From contig JBGSNQ010000071.1 of the NCBI GenBank assembly GCA_041739525.1, forward strand, positions 1-64,000: a stretch of 64,000 nucleotides of DNA. Direction: 5' to 3'. A program made the translations under genes and the position numbers. Below, piece after piece: positions 1 through 8,514 of this stretch. The stretch comes from DATJGR01 sp041739525 (GTDB lineage: Bacteria > Pseudomonadota > Gammaproteobacteria > Pseudomonadales > Azotimanducaceae). The notes under the pieces are model-generated. The model made no database searches. It was not told where the DNA came from and was given only the letters and a program-made list of their open reading frames with translations. Each line of letters begins with the position of its first letter. Within the stretch, counting starts at the first letter, position 1.

Positions 1-1
1 T

Positions 2-145
2 ACTTCGGTGAACCCGGCGCGCAGCACCGGCCCCGCGCTCATCGTAGGCGGTTGGGCCATCGCACAACTGTGGATGTTCTGGGTGGCGCCGATCATCGGT
101 GCAGCTCTCGCCGGCTTCATCTATCGGTGGTTCGAGAAGGATTGA
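2..145 (+). CDS. Aquaporin (AqpZ-like), 3' end only
   Basis: Only the last 47 codons are in the window. The readable residues begin with TSVNPARSTGPA, which is the second NPA box and the conserved arginine of the aquaporin selectivity filter, followed by the hydrophobic last helix and a short cytoplasmic tail ending FEKD. This is the usual C-terminal half-repeat of a bacterial MIP channel passing water (or glycerol) across the inner membrane. The NPARS context favours an AqpZ-type water channel over GlpF, but the deciding residues lie upstream of the window. Confidence 0.85.
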   Translation, partial: TSVNPARSTGPALIVGGWAIAQLWMFWVAPIIGAALAGFIYRWFEKD

Positions 146-295
146 GAGCGCGCTGGCAGAACTTGCCACGCAACCTAACGACATAACAATGGTTCGATGA
201 GTGAATCACATCAGACCGATGCCTAGACCGCATTGGACTGCGGATCTTCGCTGCAGAGATCATCCAAACCCAGTTTCGTACTCGAGTAAGTGAAC

Positions 296-568
296 ATGAA
301 ACGATTCGCATGGACGATCATGACGTTTGCTGCGATTGGCTTGGGTCAATTGGCGCTGGCCGGCCCTTTGGACCCGGATTGCACCGCCGAAAAAGCGGCG
401 AAGAGTGCAACGGCCAAGGCGACCGTCGGTGTCGGCGGTCGCTGCTCACCCGCGGAAGCGGCCAAAGATGCGGTCGGGATCGAGGACAAAGGACCGATCG
501 AAAAGCATCGCCACGACGACACCGCGGTGGACGCGACAAAGAACGTCGTGAAAAAGATCAACCAATAG
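296..568 (+). CDS. Small exported protein of unknown function
   Basis: This 90-residue protein is not recognised. Residues 1-22 form a clear Sec signal peptide (KR, hydrophobic core, ALAG), so the mature product should be periplasmic. The rest is rich in Ala, Lys and Asp with two cysteines (one in DPDC, one in GGRC) that could form a disulfide, and a charged C-terminus. ATG 296 is preferred to the in-frame GTG at 290 because the signal peptide begins there. It precedes the first arylsulfatase by 44 bases on the same strand, so co-transcription is likely. A role as an accessory of the sulfatases is only a guess from position. Confidence 0.65.
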   Translation: MKRFAWTIMTFAAIGLGQLALAGPLDPDCTAEKAAKSATAKATVGVGGRCSPAEAAKDAVGIEDKGPIEKHRHDDTAVDATKNVVKKINQ

Positions 569-612
569 ACCTGACAACCAGGCAAAGGTGCAAACCGGGT
601 GAGAGGAAGAAC

Positions 613-2973
613 ATGAAGATCAAGCTCGCGCTCGTCGTCGCGTGTATCGGCCTTTCGACCCACACGCTCTCTGCCGCGTCGGCACCCACCGCCGGCTCGG
701 TGTTGCCTTTCCCCGCAACGCCGTCGGCGAGTGTTGCCGCACCGCGCCTGCAAGACTCGAAGCTCGCGCCGCGGGTCACACCGAGCCACCTGCCGAAGGA
801 TGCGCCGAACATCCTGATCATCCTGATGGATGACGTCGGCTTCGGCCTGGCGGATACGTACGGCGGGCCGATTCATACCCCGACGCTGAGCCGCATCGCA
901 AACGCCGGCATCAGTTACAACGCATTCCACACCACCTCGATCTGCTCGCCGACGCGCGCGGCGCTTCTGACCGGGCGCAACCATCAGCGCGTCGGGTCCG
1001 GCACGATTGCCGAACGCGCGGTCGATTGGGACGGTTACACCGGCGTGATTCCGCGGACATCTGCGGCGTTGCCGAAAGTGCTCGGCGCGTACGGCTACAA
1101 GAGCGCCGCGTTCGGCAAATGGCACAACACGCCCGCGACCGAAACCACAGCGATGGGACCGTTCTCGCTGTGGCCCACCGGCGAGGGCATCGGCTTCGAC
1201 CATTTCTACGGGTTTCTCGCCGGCGAGACGTCGCAGTGGGAACCGCGGCTGTTCGAGAACTTCAATGCGGTCGAACCGCCGCACGATCCGAAGTACCACC
1301 TGAGCGAGGATCTCGCCGACAAGGCGATCGTATGGCTCCGCCAGCACCGCGCGTACGCGCCGGACAAGCCGTTTCTGATGTATTGGGCACCCGGCGCCGG
1401 CCACGGGCCTCACCACATCTTCAAAGAGTGGGCCGACAAATATAAGGGTCAGTTCGACGACGGCTGGGACGCGCTGCGCGAGCGCACGTTCAAACGGCAG
1501 AGAGAACTCGGCTGGATACCCGCCGACGCGCAGCTCACGCCGCGCGCCGAATCGATGGCCGGATGGGACAGCATTCCGGAATCGCAGCGGCCGTTTCAGC
1601 GTCGGTTGATGGAAGTATTCGCGGGCTTCGTCGAGCACGTCGACGTGCAGGCAGGCCGCGTCATCGACGAACTCGACCGGCTCGGCGTCCGCGACAACAC
1701 GTTGGTCATTTACATCTGGGGCGACAACGGTTCGAGCGCCGAAGGACAGAACGGCAGCATCAGCGAGCTGCTCGCGCAGAATCAGATTCCGAACACCGTC
1801 GAGCAACAGATCGAGGTCATGAACGAACTCGGCGGCCTCGACGAACTCGGCAGGCCCAGGATGGACAACATGTACCACGCCGGGTGGGCGTGGGCGGGCG
1901 ACACGCCGCTGCGCTACACGAAACTGATCGCCTCGCACTTCGGCGGCACACGCAATCCGCTCGCGGTCTCGTGGCCGTCACACATCAAACCTGACAACGC
2001 GCCGCGGGCGCAGTTCCACCACGTAAATGACATCGTGCCGACGATCTACGAGATCCTCGGCATCACCCCGCCGGAGGTGGTAGATGGCTTTGCGCAGGAT
2101 CCGATCGACGGCGTCAGCATGCTGTACAGCTTCGCCGACGGGAGCGCGAAGGGGCGCAAACACGTCCAGTACTTCGAAAACAACGGCAGCCGCGGTATCT
2201 ATCAGGACGGCTGGTATGCGTGCACGTTCGGTCCGCTGACGCCGTGGCTGACGGTGAGTCCCGGGCTCGCGACGTGGGATTCGGGCAAAGACGTCTGGGA
2301 ACTTTACGACCTCACGAAGGACTTTTCGCAGGCGAACGACCTCGCGTCGAAAGAACCGAAGCGCCTGCAAGCGATGAAGGCCGCGTTCCTCGACCAAGCG
2401 AAGCAGAACAAGGTGTTCCCGATTGGCGCCGGCATCTGGCTGCGCATCCATCCGGAGGATCGCGTCAAGACGCCGTATTCCAGCTGGCAGTTCGATGCGA
2501 CGACCATGCGGATGCCGGAGTTCACCGCGCCGGGTCTCGGTCGCGAGAGCAATCACGTCACCGTCGATGCGACGCTGGGTGAAAACGCATCGGGCGTGCT
2601 GTATGCGCTCGGCGGCGCGTCGGGCGGGCTCTCGCTGTACATGGACAACGGTGAACTCGTCTACGAATACAACATGATGATCATCGAACGTTACGGCGCG
2701 CGCTCGAAGAACAAACTCGGGGCGGGCAAGCACCGCATCGAAGTGGATACGACGATTGCGAAGCCCGGTGCGCCGGCAGTGGTGATCCTCAGCGTCGACG
2801 GCAACGAGGTTGCGCGCGCCGATGTGAAACGCACGGTGCCTGCGGCGTTCACTGCGAGCGAGACGTTCGACGTCGGCGTCGATCTCGGTTCGCCGGTGTC
2901 GCTTGCGTACGCGGAGCGGCGCCCGTTTGCATTCAACAGCAGGATCGACAGCGTCGACGTCGTATTGAAGTGA
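613..2973 (+). CDS. Exported arylsulfatase, copy 1
   Basis: A 786-residue alkaline-phosphatase-superfamily sulfatase that should hydrolyse sulfate esters in the periplasm. A signal peptide covers about residues 1-22. The metal-binding DD at residues 73-74 lies in LIILMDDVG. The formylglycine motif is CSPTR with Cys111, followed by LLTGRN. YIWGDNGSS carries further metal ligands, and GKWHN is also conserved. The last ~200 residues form an extra beta-rich domain ending in SPVSLAY and PFAFNSRI, which explains why it is longer than ~550-residue sulfatases. ATG 613 follows a GAGAGGAAG ribosome site; the frame is open upstream but that extension lacks the signal peptide. Cys111 needs a formylglycine-generating enzyme, not seen here. 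Confidence 0.93.
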   Translation: MKIKLALVVACIGLSTHTLSAASAPTAGSVLPFPATPSASVAAPRLQDSKLAPRVTPSHLPKDAPNILIILMDDVGFGLADTYGGPIHTPTLSRIANAGISYNAFHTTSICSPTRAALLTGRNHQRVGSGTIAERAVDWDGYTGVIPRTSAALPKVLGAYGYKSAAFGKWHNTPATETTAMGPFSLWPTGEGIGFDHFYGFLAGETSQWEPRLFENFNAVEPPHDPKYHLSEDLADKAIVWLRQHRAYAPDKPFLMYWAPGAGHGPHHIFKEWADKYKGQFDDGWDALRERTFKRQRELGWIPADAQLTPRAESMAGWDSIPESQRPFQRRLMEVFAGFVEHVDVQAGRVIDELDRLGVRDNTLVIYIWGDNGSSAEGQNGSISELLAQNQIPNTVEQQIEVMNELGGLDELGRPRMDNMYHAGWAWAGDTPLRYTKLIASHFGGTRNPLAVSWPSHIKPDNAPRAQFHHVNDIVPTIYEILGITPPEVVDGFAQDPIDGVSMLYSFADGSAKGRKHVQYFENNGSRGIYQDGWYACTFGPLTPWLTVSPGLATWDSGKDVWELYDLTKDFSQANDLASKEPKRLQAMKAAFLDQAKQNKVFPIGAGIWLRIHPEDRVKTPYSSWQFDATTMRMPEFTAPGLGRESNHVTVDATLGENASGVLYALGGASGGLSLYMDNGELVYEYNMMIIERYGARSKNKLGAGKHRIEVDTTIAKPGAPAVVILSVDGNEVARADVKRTVPAAFTASETFDVGVDLGSPVSLAYAERRPFAFNSRIDSVDVVLK

Positions 2974-2993
2974 CTCACCCAAGGGGAACCCGC

Positions 2994-5384
2994 ATGAATT
3001 GCAATAGTGTGTTGGTCAGTGTCGCTCTCGCGCTGACTGCGATGTTCGCGCCCTTGGCGCCGGCGCATGCCGACTCCGTGCCTGCGGATGGCTCGGTGCT
3101 GCCGTTCCCGCCGACGCCGTCGGCCTCCAAGCCGGGGTTGACGATGGCGGATTCCGTCTACAAGAAGCGCGTCGAGGCGCGACACCTCGCGGAAGGCGCA
3201 CCGAACATCCTGATCATCCTGATGGACGACGTTGGGCCGGGAACACCGTCGACGTACGGCGGCGAGATCAACACGCCGACGCTCAGCCGTGTGGCGAACA
3301 TGGGCATCTCGTACAACCGCTTCCACTCGACCGCGATGTGTTCGCCGACGCGCGCGTCGCTGCTCACGGGGCGCAACCACACGTTCGTCGGCAACGGGCA
3401 GATCTCCGCGATCGCGAACGATTTCGACGGTTTCAGCGGCACCTTACCGAAGTCGTCAGCGACGATGGTGGAGGTGCTGAAGAACTACGGCTACAACACA
3501 GGCGCCTGGGGCAAGTGGCACAACACGCCGGAAGAGCAGATCACGAACAAAGGCCCGTTCGACTATTGGCCCACCGGCTACGGCTTTGAGTACTTCTACG
3601 GCTTTCTGGCCGGCGAAGCGTCGCAGTACGAACCGACGCTGACGCGCAACACCACCGAGGTGATCCAGCATCCCAAGAAGGGCTACCACCTCACCGACAA
3701 CATCGCCGAGGACGCGATCAAGTGGCTGCGGGAGCAGCAGGCGTATGCACCCGACAAACCGTTCTTCATGTACTGGGCGCCAGGCGCATCGCACGGGCCG
3801 CATCAGGTGATGCAGGAATGGGCGGACAAGTACAAAGGCAAGTTCGACGACGGTTGGGACAAGTATCGCGAGCGCGTCTTCGCGCGAGCCAAGGCCCAGG
3901 GCTGGATTCCGAAGAACACGCAACTGACGCCGCGTCCCGCGTCGATGGCGTCGTGGGATTCCATTCCGGAAGCGGAGAAGCCGTTCCAGCGCCGGCTGAT
4001 GGAAGTGTTTGCCGGGTTCACGGAGCACGCGGACTACAACGCGGGCCGCGTCATCGACGAAATCGAAAAACAGGGCAAGCTCGACAATACGCTGATCTTC
4101 TACATCTGGGGCGACAACGGTTCTTCGTCGGAAGGCCTGAACGGCACGATCAGTGAGCAGCTCGCGCAGAACGGGATTCCGACGAAGATCTCGCAGCACA
4201 TCGAAGCGTTGAACGAACTCGGCGGGCTCGATGCACTCGGCGGCCCGAAGACCGACAATATGTACCACGCCGCATGGGCGTGGGCGGGCAGCACGCCGTA
4301 CAAGGGCACCAAGCTGATGGGCGCGTACTTCGGCGGCATCCGTCAGCCGATGGCGGTGTCGTGGCCGAAGCGCATCAAGGCCGATGCGACGCCGCGCCCG
4401 CAATTCCACCATGTGATCGACATCGCGCCGACCATCTACGAACTGACGCAGATCACGCCGCCGCGTGTCGTGAATGGCTTCGAGCAGGATCCGATCGCCG
4501 GTGTCAGCATGGCGTACACGTTTGCCGATCCGAAGGCTGCGGGCACACGCACGACGCAGTTCTTCGACATCATGGCCAGCCGCGGCATCTACCACGACGG
4601 CTGGTTCGCAAGCGCGCCAGGCCCGCGCGAGCCGTGGGTCGGCGGAATTCCGAAGGGCATCAAGGAATGGTCGCCGCTCACCGACAAGTGGGAGCTGTAC
4701 CACATCGACAAGGACTGGAGTCAGGCGAACGATCTCGCCGTGAAGAATCCGCAGAAACTCGAAGAGATGAAGGCGCTCTTCATCGAGGAATCGAAGAAGA
4801 ACAGGAACCTGCCGATCGGCGGTGGATTGTGGTCGACGGCGCTGTTCCATCCGGAAGATGCGCCCGCGCCGACGGCCACCGAATGGTCGTTCGAAGCGCC
4901 GATCACGCGCATGCCGGAGTCCGCCGCGCCGAAGCTCGGCAAGAACAGCAGCCTCGTGACGATGGAAGTCGACGTACCACCAGATGCCAACGGCGTGCTG
5001 TATGCGCTGGCAGGTTTCTCCGGCGGCCTCGCGTGCTACGTGAAGGACGGCTACCTGAACTACGAGTTCAATCTGTTCGAAGTGCAGCGCACGAAAATCA
5101 GGTCTGACGAAAAACTGCCGGCGGGTAAGGCGAAAATCGAGGTCGAATCGAAACTCGCAGGCCCGATCGGCGGACCAATGGACATCACGCTGCGGGTGAA
5201 TGACGAAGTGGTAGGCCAGGGTCGCGTGCCGGCAGCGATGTCGTTGCACTTCACCTCGAACGCGACGTTCGACATCGGCACCGATCTGGATTCGCCCGTG
5301 TCGCTCGACTACTACGACCAGGCGCCGTTTGCGTTCAATGGCGTGATCGGGACGACCCGAATTGCGTATCTGAAGAACGACTAG
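2994..5384 (+). CDS. Exported arylsulfatase, copy 2 (tandem paralogue)
   Basis: A 796-residue paralogue of the preceding gene, 20 bases downstream with its own AAGGGGA ribosome site at 2981-2987. It has a signal peptide ending AHA (about residue 26), the shared linker SVLPFPPTPSAS, DD at 78-79, the formylglycine motif CSPTR with Cys116, LLTGRN, GKWHN and YIWGDNGSSSEG, and the same C-terminal beta-rich domain ending SPVSLDYYDQAPFAF. The catalytic core matches copy 1 closely (for example QRRLMEVFAGF in both), so the pair arose by tandem duplication. Loop differences such as SRNxF versus TMxVG-type regions after the motif may mean different sulfate-ester substrates; the substrate cannot be told from sequence. 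Confidence 0.93.
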   Translation: MNCNSVLVSVALALTAMFAPLAPAHADSVPADGSVLPFPPTPSASKPGLTMADSVYKKRVEARHLAEGAPNILIILMDDVGPGTPSTYGGEINTPTLSRVANMGISYNRFHSTAMCSPTRASLLTGRNHTFVGNGQISAIANDFDGFSGTLPKSSATMVEVLKNYGYNTGAWGKWHNTPEEQITNKGPFDYWPTGYGFEYFYGFLAGEASQYEPTLTRNTTEVIQHPKKGYHLTDNIAEDAIKWLREQQAYAPDKPFFMYWAPGASHGPHQVMQEWADKYKGKFDDGWDKYRERVFARAKAQGWIPKNTQLTPRPASMASWDSIPEAEKPFQRRLMEVFAGFTEHADYNAGRVIDEIEKQGKLDNTLIFYIWGDNGSSSEGLNGTISEQLAQNGIPTKISQHIEALNELGGLDALGGPKTDNMYHAAWAWAGSTPYKGTKLMGAYFGGIRQPMAVSWPKRIKADATPRPQFHHVIDIAPTIYELTQITPPRVVNGFEQDPIAGVSMAYTFADPKAAGTRTTQFFDIMASRGIYHDGWFASAPGPREPWVGGIPKGIKEWSPLTDKWELYHIDKDWSQANDLAVKNPQKLEEMKALFIEESKKNRNLPIGGGLWSTALFHPEDAPAPTATEWSFEAPITRMPESAAPKLGKNSSLVTMEVDVPPDANGVLYALAGFSGGLACYVKDGYLNYEFNLFEVQRTKIRSDEKLPAGKAKIEVESKLAGPIGGPMDITLRVNDEVVGQGRVPAAMSLHFTSNATFDIGTDLDSPVSLDYYDQAPFAFNGVIGTTRIAYLKND

Positions 5385-5394
5385 CCGACCTCGA

Positions 5395-6594
5395 ATGCAA
5401 TGGCAAGACGATTCGCAGGGCCGCACCGCGCCGATGTCGTTCAATCGGCACGGCCCTTTCTATCGACTGCAACGACATTTCGGCTTGCTCACCGACGCCG
5501 ATCTTGCGGCGGGACGCCGCGCAATGCTCTACGCCGCGATTGCATGGTTGCCGGTGCTGGTGCTCGCGACTGTTCAGGGTTTTGCATTCAACGAACACCA
5601 CGAGCGCGCAGTGTTGTTCGACTTCAGCGCGTATGCGTATGCCATCGCGATCTTCGCATTCGTTCTGATGGAGCAGGCGTCGGAAACGCGCATGGCGGGG
5701 TTGATCAGCCAGTTCAACGCGCAAGCAATCATTCCCGAAACGTCACGCGCGCGCTTCGCCGACGTTCGTGAGCGGATGGAGCGGCGCACCGGATCGGCGA
5801 TCGTGGAAGCGATCATTCTCATCGGCGCATACGTCCTCGCATATATGTCCATCGCGCGCGGGGCCGACCGAATCGACGGCGGCACGTGGTTTGCGGCTGC
5901 GACAAATGGCTCGCTGCAGCTGACGTTGGCCGGTTGGTGGATCCTGTTGATCGCGTTGCCGCTGTTCTGGTTCCTGCTCGGCCGTTGGCTGTGGCGGTTC
6001 GTGACGTGGGGCATGTTGTTGCGGGACGTTGCGCGCTGCAATCTGAAGCTCGTTGCGACACATGCCGACCGGTGTGGCGGTCTTGCCTTCATCGGTCAGT
6101 ATCCGAATACCTATCTGTTGTTCGTCCTCGCGATGAGCACCGTAGTGGCTGCGACCGTGTTGAAACACGTCGTCTACGGTGGCGCGGAACTGATGAGCTT
6201 CAAATACGCGCTGATCGGCATGATCGCGTTCCTGGCTGTCGCCTTCGTCGTTCCGTTGGTGGCCTTTGGTCCAGTGCTGATGGCGTTGAAGCGCGATGGT
6301 CTGCGCCGTTACAGCGTGCTGGTGACGACACACAACCTCGCGTTCGAGGAGAGGTGGATCGAAGGCACCGGCCGATCGGCCAATGACCAACTGCTGGGAT
6401 CGCCGGACGTCTCGTCGCTTGCCGATCTCGCGGCGAGCTACAACATGATCAAGAACATCCGACCGTTGCCGGTCACGCGTGGGACGGTCATGCCGCTCGT
6501 GTTTGCGGCCGTGCTGCCGTTTATCGGTGTCGCGCTCACCCAGGCGCCGTTGACTCAGATCATGGCTGAGGTGAAGGCACTGTTACTGCTTTAG
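5395..6594 (+). CDS. Polytopic inner-membrane protein of unknown function
   Basis: A 399-residue protein starting 10 bases after the second sulfatase. I do not recognise a named family. About seven hydrophobic helices are visible: around AIAWLPVLVLATVQGF, YAYAIAIFAFVLM, AIILIGAYVLAYM, WWILLIALPLFWFLL, TYLLFVLAMSTVVAAT, IAFLAVAFVVPLVAF and PLVFAAVLPFIGVAL. A soluble stretch before the last helix carries YSVLVTTHNLAFEERWIEG and YNMIKNIRPLPV. An in-frame ATG at 5434 (MSFNRHGPF) is an alternative start. Its place between the sulfatases and an outer-membrane transporter suggests a role in the same exported pathway, but this is inference from position. Confidence 0.8.
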   Translation: MQWQDDSQGRTAPMSFNRHGPFYRLQRHFGLLTDADLAAGRRAMLYAAIAWLPVLVLATVQGFAFNEHHERAVLFDFSAYAYAIAIFAFVLMEQASETRMAGLISQFNAQAIIPETSRARFADVRERMERRTGSAIVEAIILIGAYVLAYMSIARGADRIDGGTWFAAATNGSLQLTLAGWWILLIALPLFWFLLGRWLWRFVTWGMLLRDVARCNLKLVATHADRCGGLAFIGQYPNTYLLFVLAMSTVVAATVLKHVVYGGAELMSFKYALIGMIAFLAVAFVVPLVAFGPVLMALKRDGLRRYSVLVTTHNLAFEERWIEGTGRSANDQLLGSPDVSSLADLAASYNMIKNIRPLPVTRGTVMPLVFAAVLPFIGVALTQAPLTQIMAEVKALLLL

Positions 6595-6612
6595 GCAACA
6601 CTAGGGAATCTC

Positions 6613-7593
6613 ATGAATGTTCGAAGCACCGGAATGTTCCGAATTCTGGCGGTCGTCGCCACACTGACATTCGCGCGCGCCGGGTTCGCTGAAGAGGGTG
6701 GCTCCGGCCACTATCTGCCCGGCGCAATGGCGTCGTTCATCGACGGCGTGCCGCCGAAAGAAACGTTCCTGACGCGCATCAACGTCGTGAACTACGAGGG
6801 TTCGGTGGGCGGCAACGTACGCGTTCCGATCGGCGGGTTGACGACACTCGGGGCGGACGCGAAGTCGTGGGGCTACGGTCTCACGTTCGTGTGGCGCCCG
6901 CCGTTCGAGCTGGGAGACAAATGGAGCTACGCGATGAGCACCACGCTTCCGGTCGTCACGATGGACGTGTCCGCCAATGTGCTCACCACCGCGCCGGGCG
7001 GCGGCCAGGTCACCGTCAAACGTTCTGACAGTCAAAGCGGACTCGGCGACCTCGTGCTGATACCGGTCATGCTGAACTACAACGTTGATCCGGACTTCAA
7101 CGTGAGCTTCCGGGTCACCGCATACGCGCCAACCGGCGACTACGAGGTCGGGCGACTTGCAAACACAGGCAAGAACTTCTGGACTGTGGAGCCGACGCTT
7201 GCGCTGATGTACCTCGGTCAGCAGAACGGCCGCGAAGCGTCGCTGTTCATCGGCGCGGACTTCAACGAAGAAAACTCGGACACCAACTACAAGTCCGGCA
7301 CACAGTTCCATCTCGACGGGACGCTCGCCCAGCATTTTCCGGCGTTTGGCGGCCTCGCGAGCGTCGGCGTGTCGGCGTTCTACTACAAGCAGTTGACCGC
7401 AGACAGCGGTGACGGTGCGACCCTCGGTGACTTCGAAGGCAAAACCGTTGGAATCGGCCCCGTGGTGTCGTATGCGAGCAAGATCGCCACGCACGACATC
7501 GTCGCGGAGTTGAAGTGGCTGCACGAGACCGATACTGAAAAGCGGCTCGAGGGTGACATCGTCTGGTTCAAGTTCGTCTACAAGTTCTACTGA
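6613..7593 (+). CDS. Outer-membrane transporter, phenol-degradation MetA-like (SphA family)
   Basis: A 326-residue exported protein with a signal peptide ending FAEEG. The mature part opens with GHYLPGAMASFIDGVPP, a hallmark of the MetA-pathway phenol-degradation family (beta-barrel-like outer-membrane proteins next to aromatic-degradation genes). Alternating hydrophobic strands run throughout, and the protein ends with aromatic KFVYKFY, typical of outer-membrane barrel C-termini. It lies 18 bases after the membrane protein and is the last gene of the sulfatase run. Role from family knowledge: passage of hydrophobic or aromatic compounds. The end overlaps the convergent ATP-grasp gene by 26 bases. 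Confidence 0.85.
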   Translation: MNVRSTGMFRILAVVATLTFARAGFAEEGGSGHYLPGAMASFIDGVPPKETFLTRINVVNYEGSVGGNVRVPIGGLTTLGADAKSWGYGLTFVWRPPFELGDKWSYAMSTTLPVVTMDVSANVLTTAPGGGQVTVKRSDSQSGLGDLVLIPVMLNYNVDPDFNVSFRVTAYAPTGDYEVGRLANTGKNFWTVEPTLALMYLGQQNGREASLFIGADFNEENSDTNYKSGTQFHLDGTLAQHFPAFGGLASVGVSAFYYKQLTADSGDGATLGDFEGKTVGIGPVVSYASKIATHDIVAELKWLHETDTEKRLEGDIVWFKFVYKFY

Positions 7594-8446
7594 TTGCCGC
7601 CGCGACACGCGGCGCTAGATCTTCGCCGCTCAACCGTTCGATCGTCTCGAGTCCGCCCGGATTCGCGACGTTGAATTCGATGATCCACGGATACGCGATG
7701 TCGATGGCGACGAAACGAACGCCGTGCGAAAGCAGACTGCGCGCGGCACGCGTCGCGAGTTCGAGTTCCGCAGGTGAGATCGTGACTGCAGCCGCGCGAC
7801 CGTTGCCCGACAGATTCACGCGATGGTCGGAACCCGCGAGGCGCAAGTACGCACCGACGAATTCGCCACCGGCGAACAGCACGCGCGTTTCGCCGCGCTC
7901 GATCTCCGAAACGTAACGCTGCAGCAGGCAGTACCTCGATGCGTCGTAGCCCGTGAGCGCGTCGAGGATGACGTCGAGATTCGAATCGTCGGCGCGCACG
8001 CGAAATACATCGCGTCCGAAACTCGATGCGGAAGGCTTGGCTATCCAGTCGCCGCCCCTGAGCACTTTCTCTTTCAGCCAGCGTGGGTCGCGGCTTGCGA
8101 ACGTCTGCGGATGATGAGCGGCAAGATCACCGAGCGCGATCGAGTACTTCGCGTGATCCATCAACAATGCGCGCGGGCTGGTAACGAAGCGGTGTTGGTC
8201 GATCGAGGAAAGCAACTGCATTCGGTCGAGAAACGACGCGCGCGAACCGAGCCCGATGGGCCAGATCAGATCGAAGTCGTCGAGGAGAACATCTGCCACG
8301 CAAAGGCCGCGCGCGTCGAGGCGCACGTCGTCGTGATCGGCGCGCGTCACGCTCCAGCCCGCAGCTTCCCACGCAAGCGGCAACCTTAGGTGATTGTCGT
8401 TGCGCGGTGCGCCGCGCGTGCTGGTCAGGAAGCAGATGCTCGGCAT
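7568..8446 (-). CDS. ATP-grasp enzyme, glutathione-synthetase-like
   Basis: A 292-residue protein with a glutathione-synthetase-like ATP-grasp layout: an N-terminal pre-ATP-grasp half, a lysine-bearing strand WIAKPSASSFGRDVFRV, the strand CLLQRYV near ERGETRVLFAGGEFVGAY, and the metal-binding end AIDIAYPWIIEFNVANPGG. Such enzymes join a carboxylate to an amine with ATP. It is shorter than GshB and no gshA is nearby, so the substrate is unknown. It is divergent from nadA, with a 68-base shared control region containing a perfect inverted repeat. The stop overlaps the convergent transporter gene. Confidence 0.8.
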   Translation of the reverse strand: MPSICFLTSTRGAPRNDNHLRLPLAWEAAGWSVTRADHDDVRLDARGLCVADVLLDDFDLIWPIGLGSRASFLDRMQLLSSIDQHRFVTSPRALLMDHAKYSIALGDLAAHHPQTFASRDPRWLKEKVLRGGDWIAKPSASSFGRDVFRVRADDSNLDVILDALTGYDASRYCLLQRYVSEIERGETRVLFAGGEFVGAYLRLAGSDHRVNLSGNGRAAAVTISPAELELATRAARSLLSHGVRFVAIDIAYPWIIEFNVANPGGLETIERLSGEDLAPRVAAAISRTCRRT

Positions 8447-8451
8447 CGTGG

Positions 8452-8472
8452 ACTCGCAAAAGAGGTGCGAGT
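8452..8472. promoter_or_regulatory. Perfect inverted repeat between ATP-grasp gene and nadA
   Basis: ACTCGCA, seven bases, TGCGAGT: a perfect 7-base inverted repeat lying between the two divergent starts (8446 and 8515). It could be an operator for either gene or a leader hairpin. I do not recognise it as a known NAD-repressor site. Confidence 0.4.
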
Positions 8473-8514
8473 TCTACATGGTAGACTCGCCCTCCCGCAA
8501 CCAGAATGCGCGTC

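Noticed and set aside
310..612. Long N-terminal extension of arylsulfatase 1
   Set aside because: It overlaps the small exported protein gene in another frame; the signal peptide begins at 613 with a ribosome site.
346..1938. 530-codon open frame on the minus strand
   Set aside because: It lies wholly inside the first arylsulfatase region on the opposite strand, has Arg/Val-rich composition typical of high-GC antisense frames, and no motif.
3456..5444. 662-codon minus-strand frame
   Set aside because: Antisense to the second arylsulfatase, which has clear motifs; no ribosome site or family signal.
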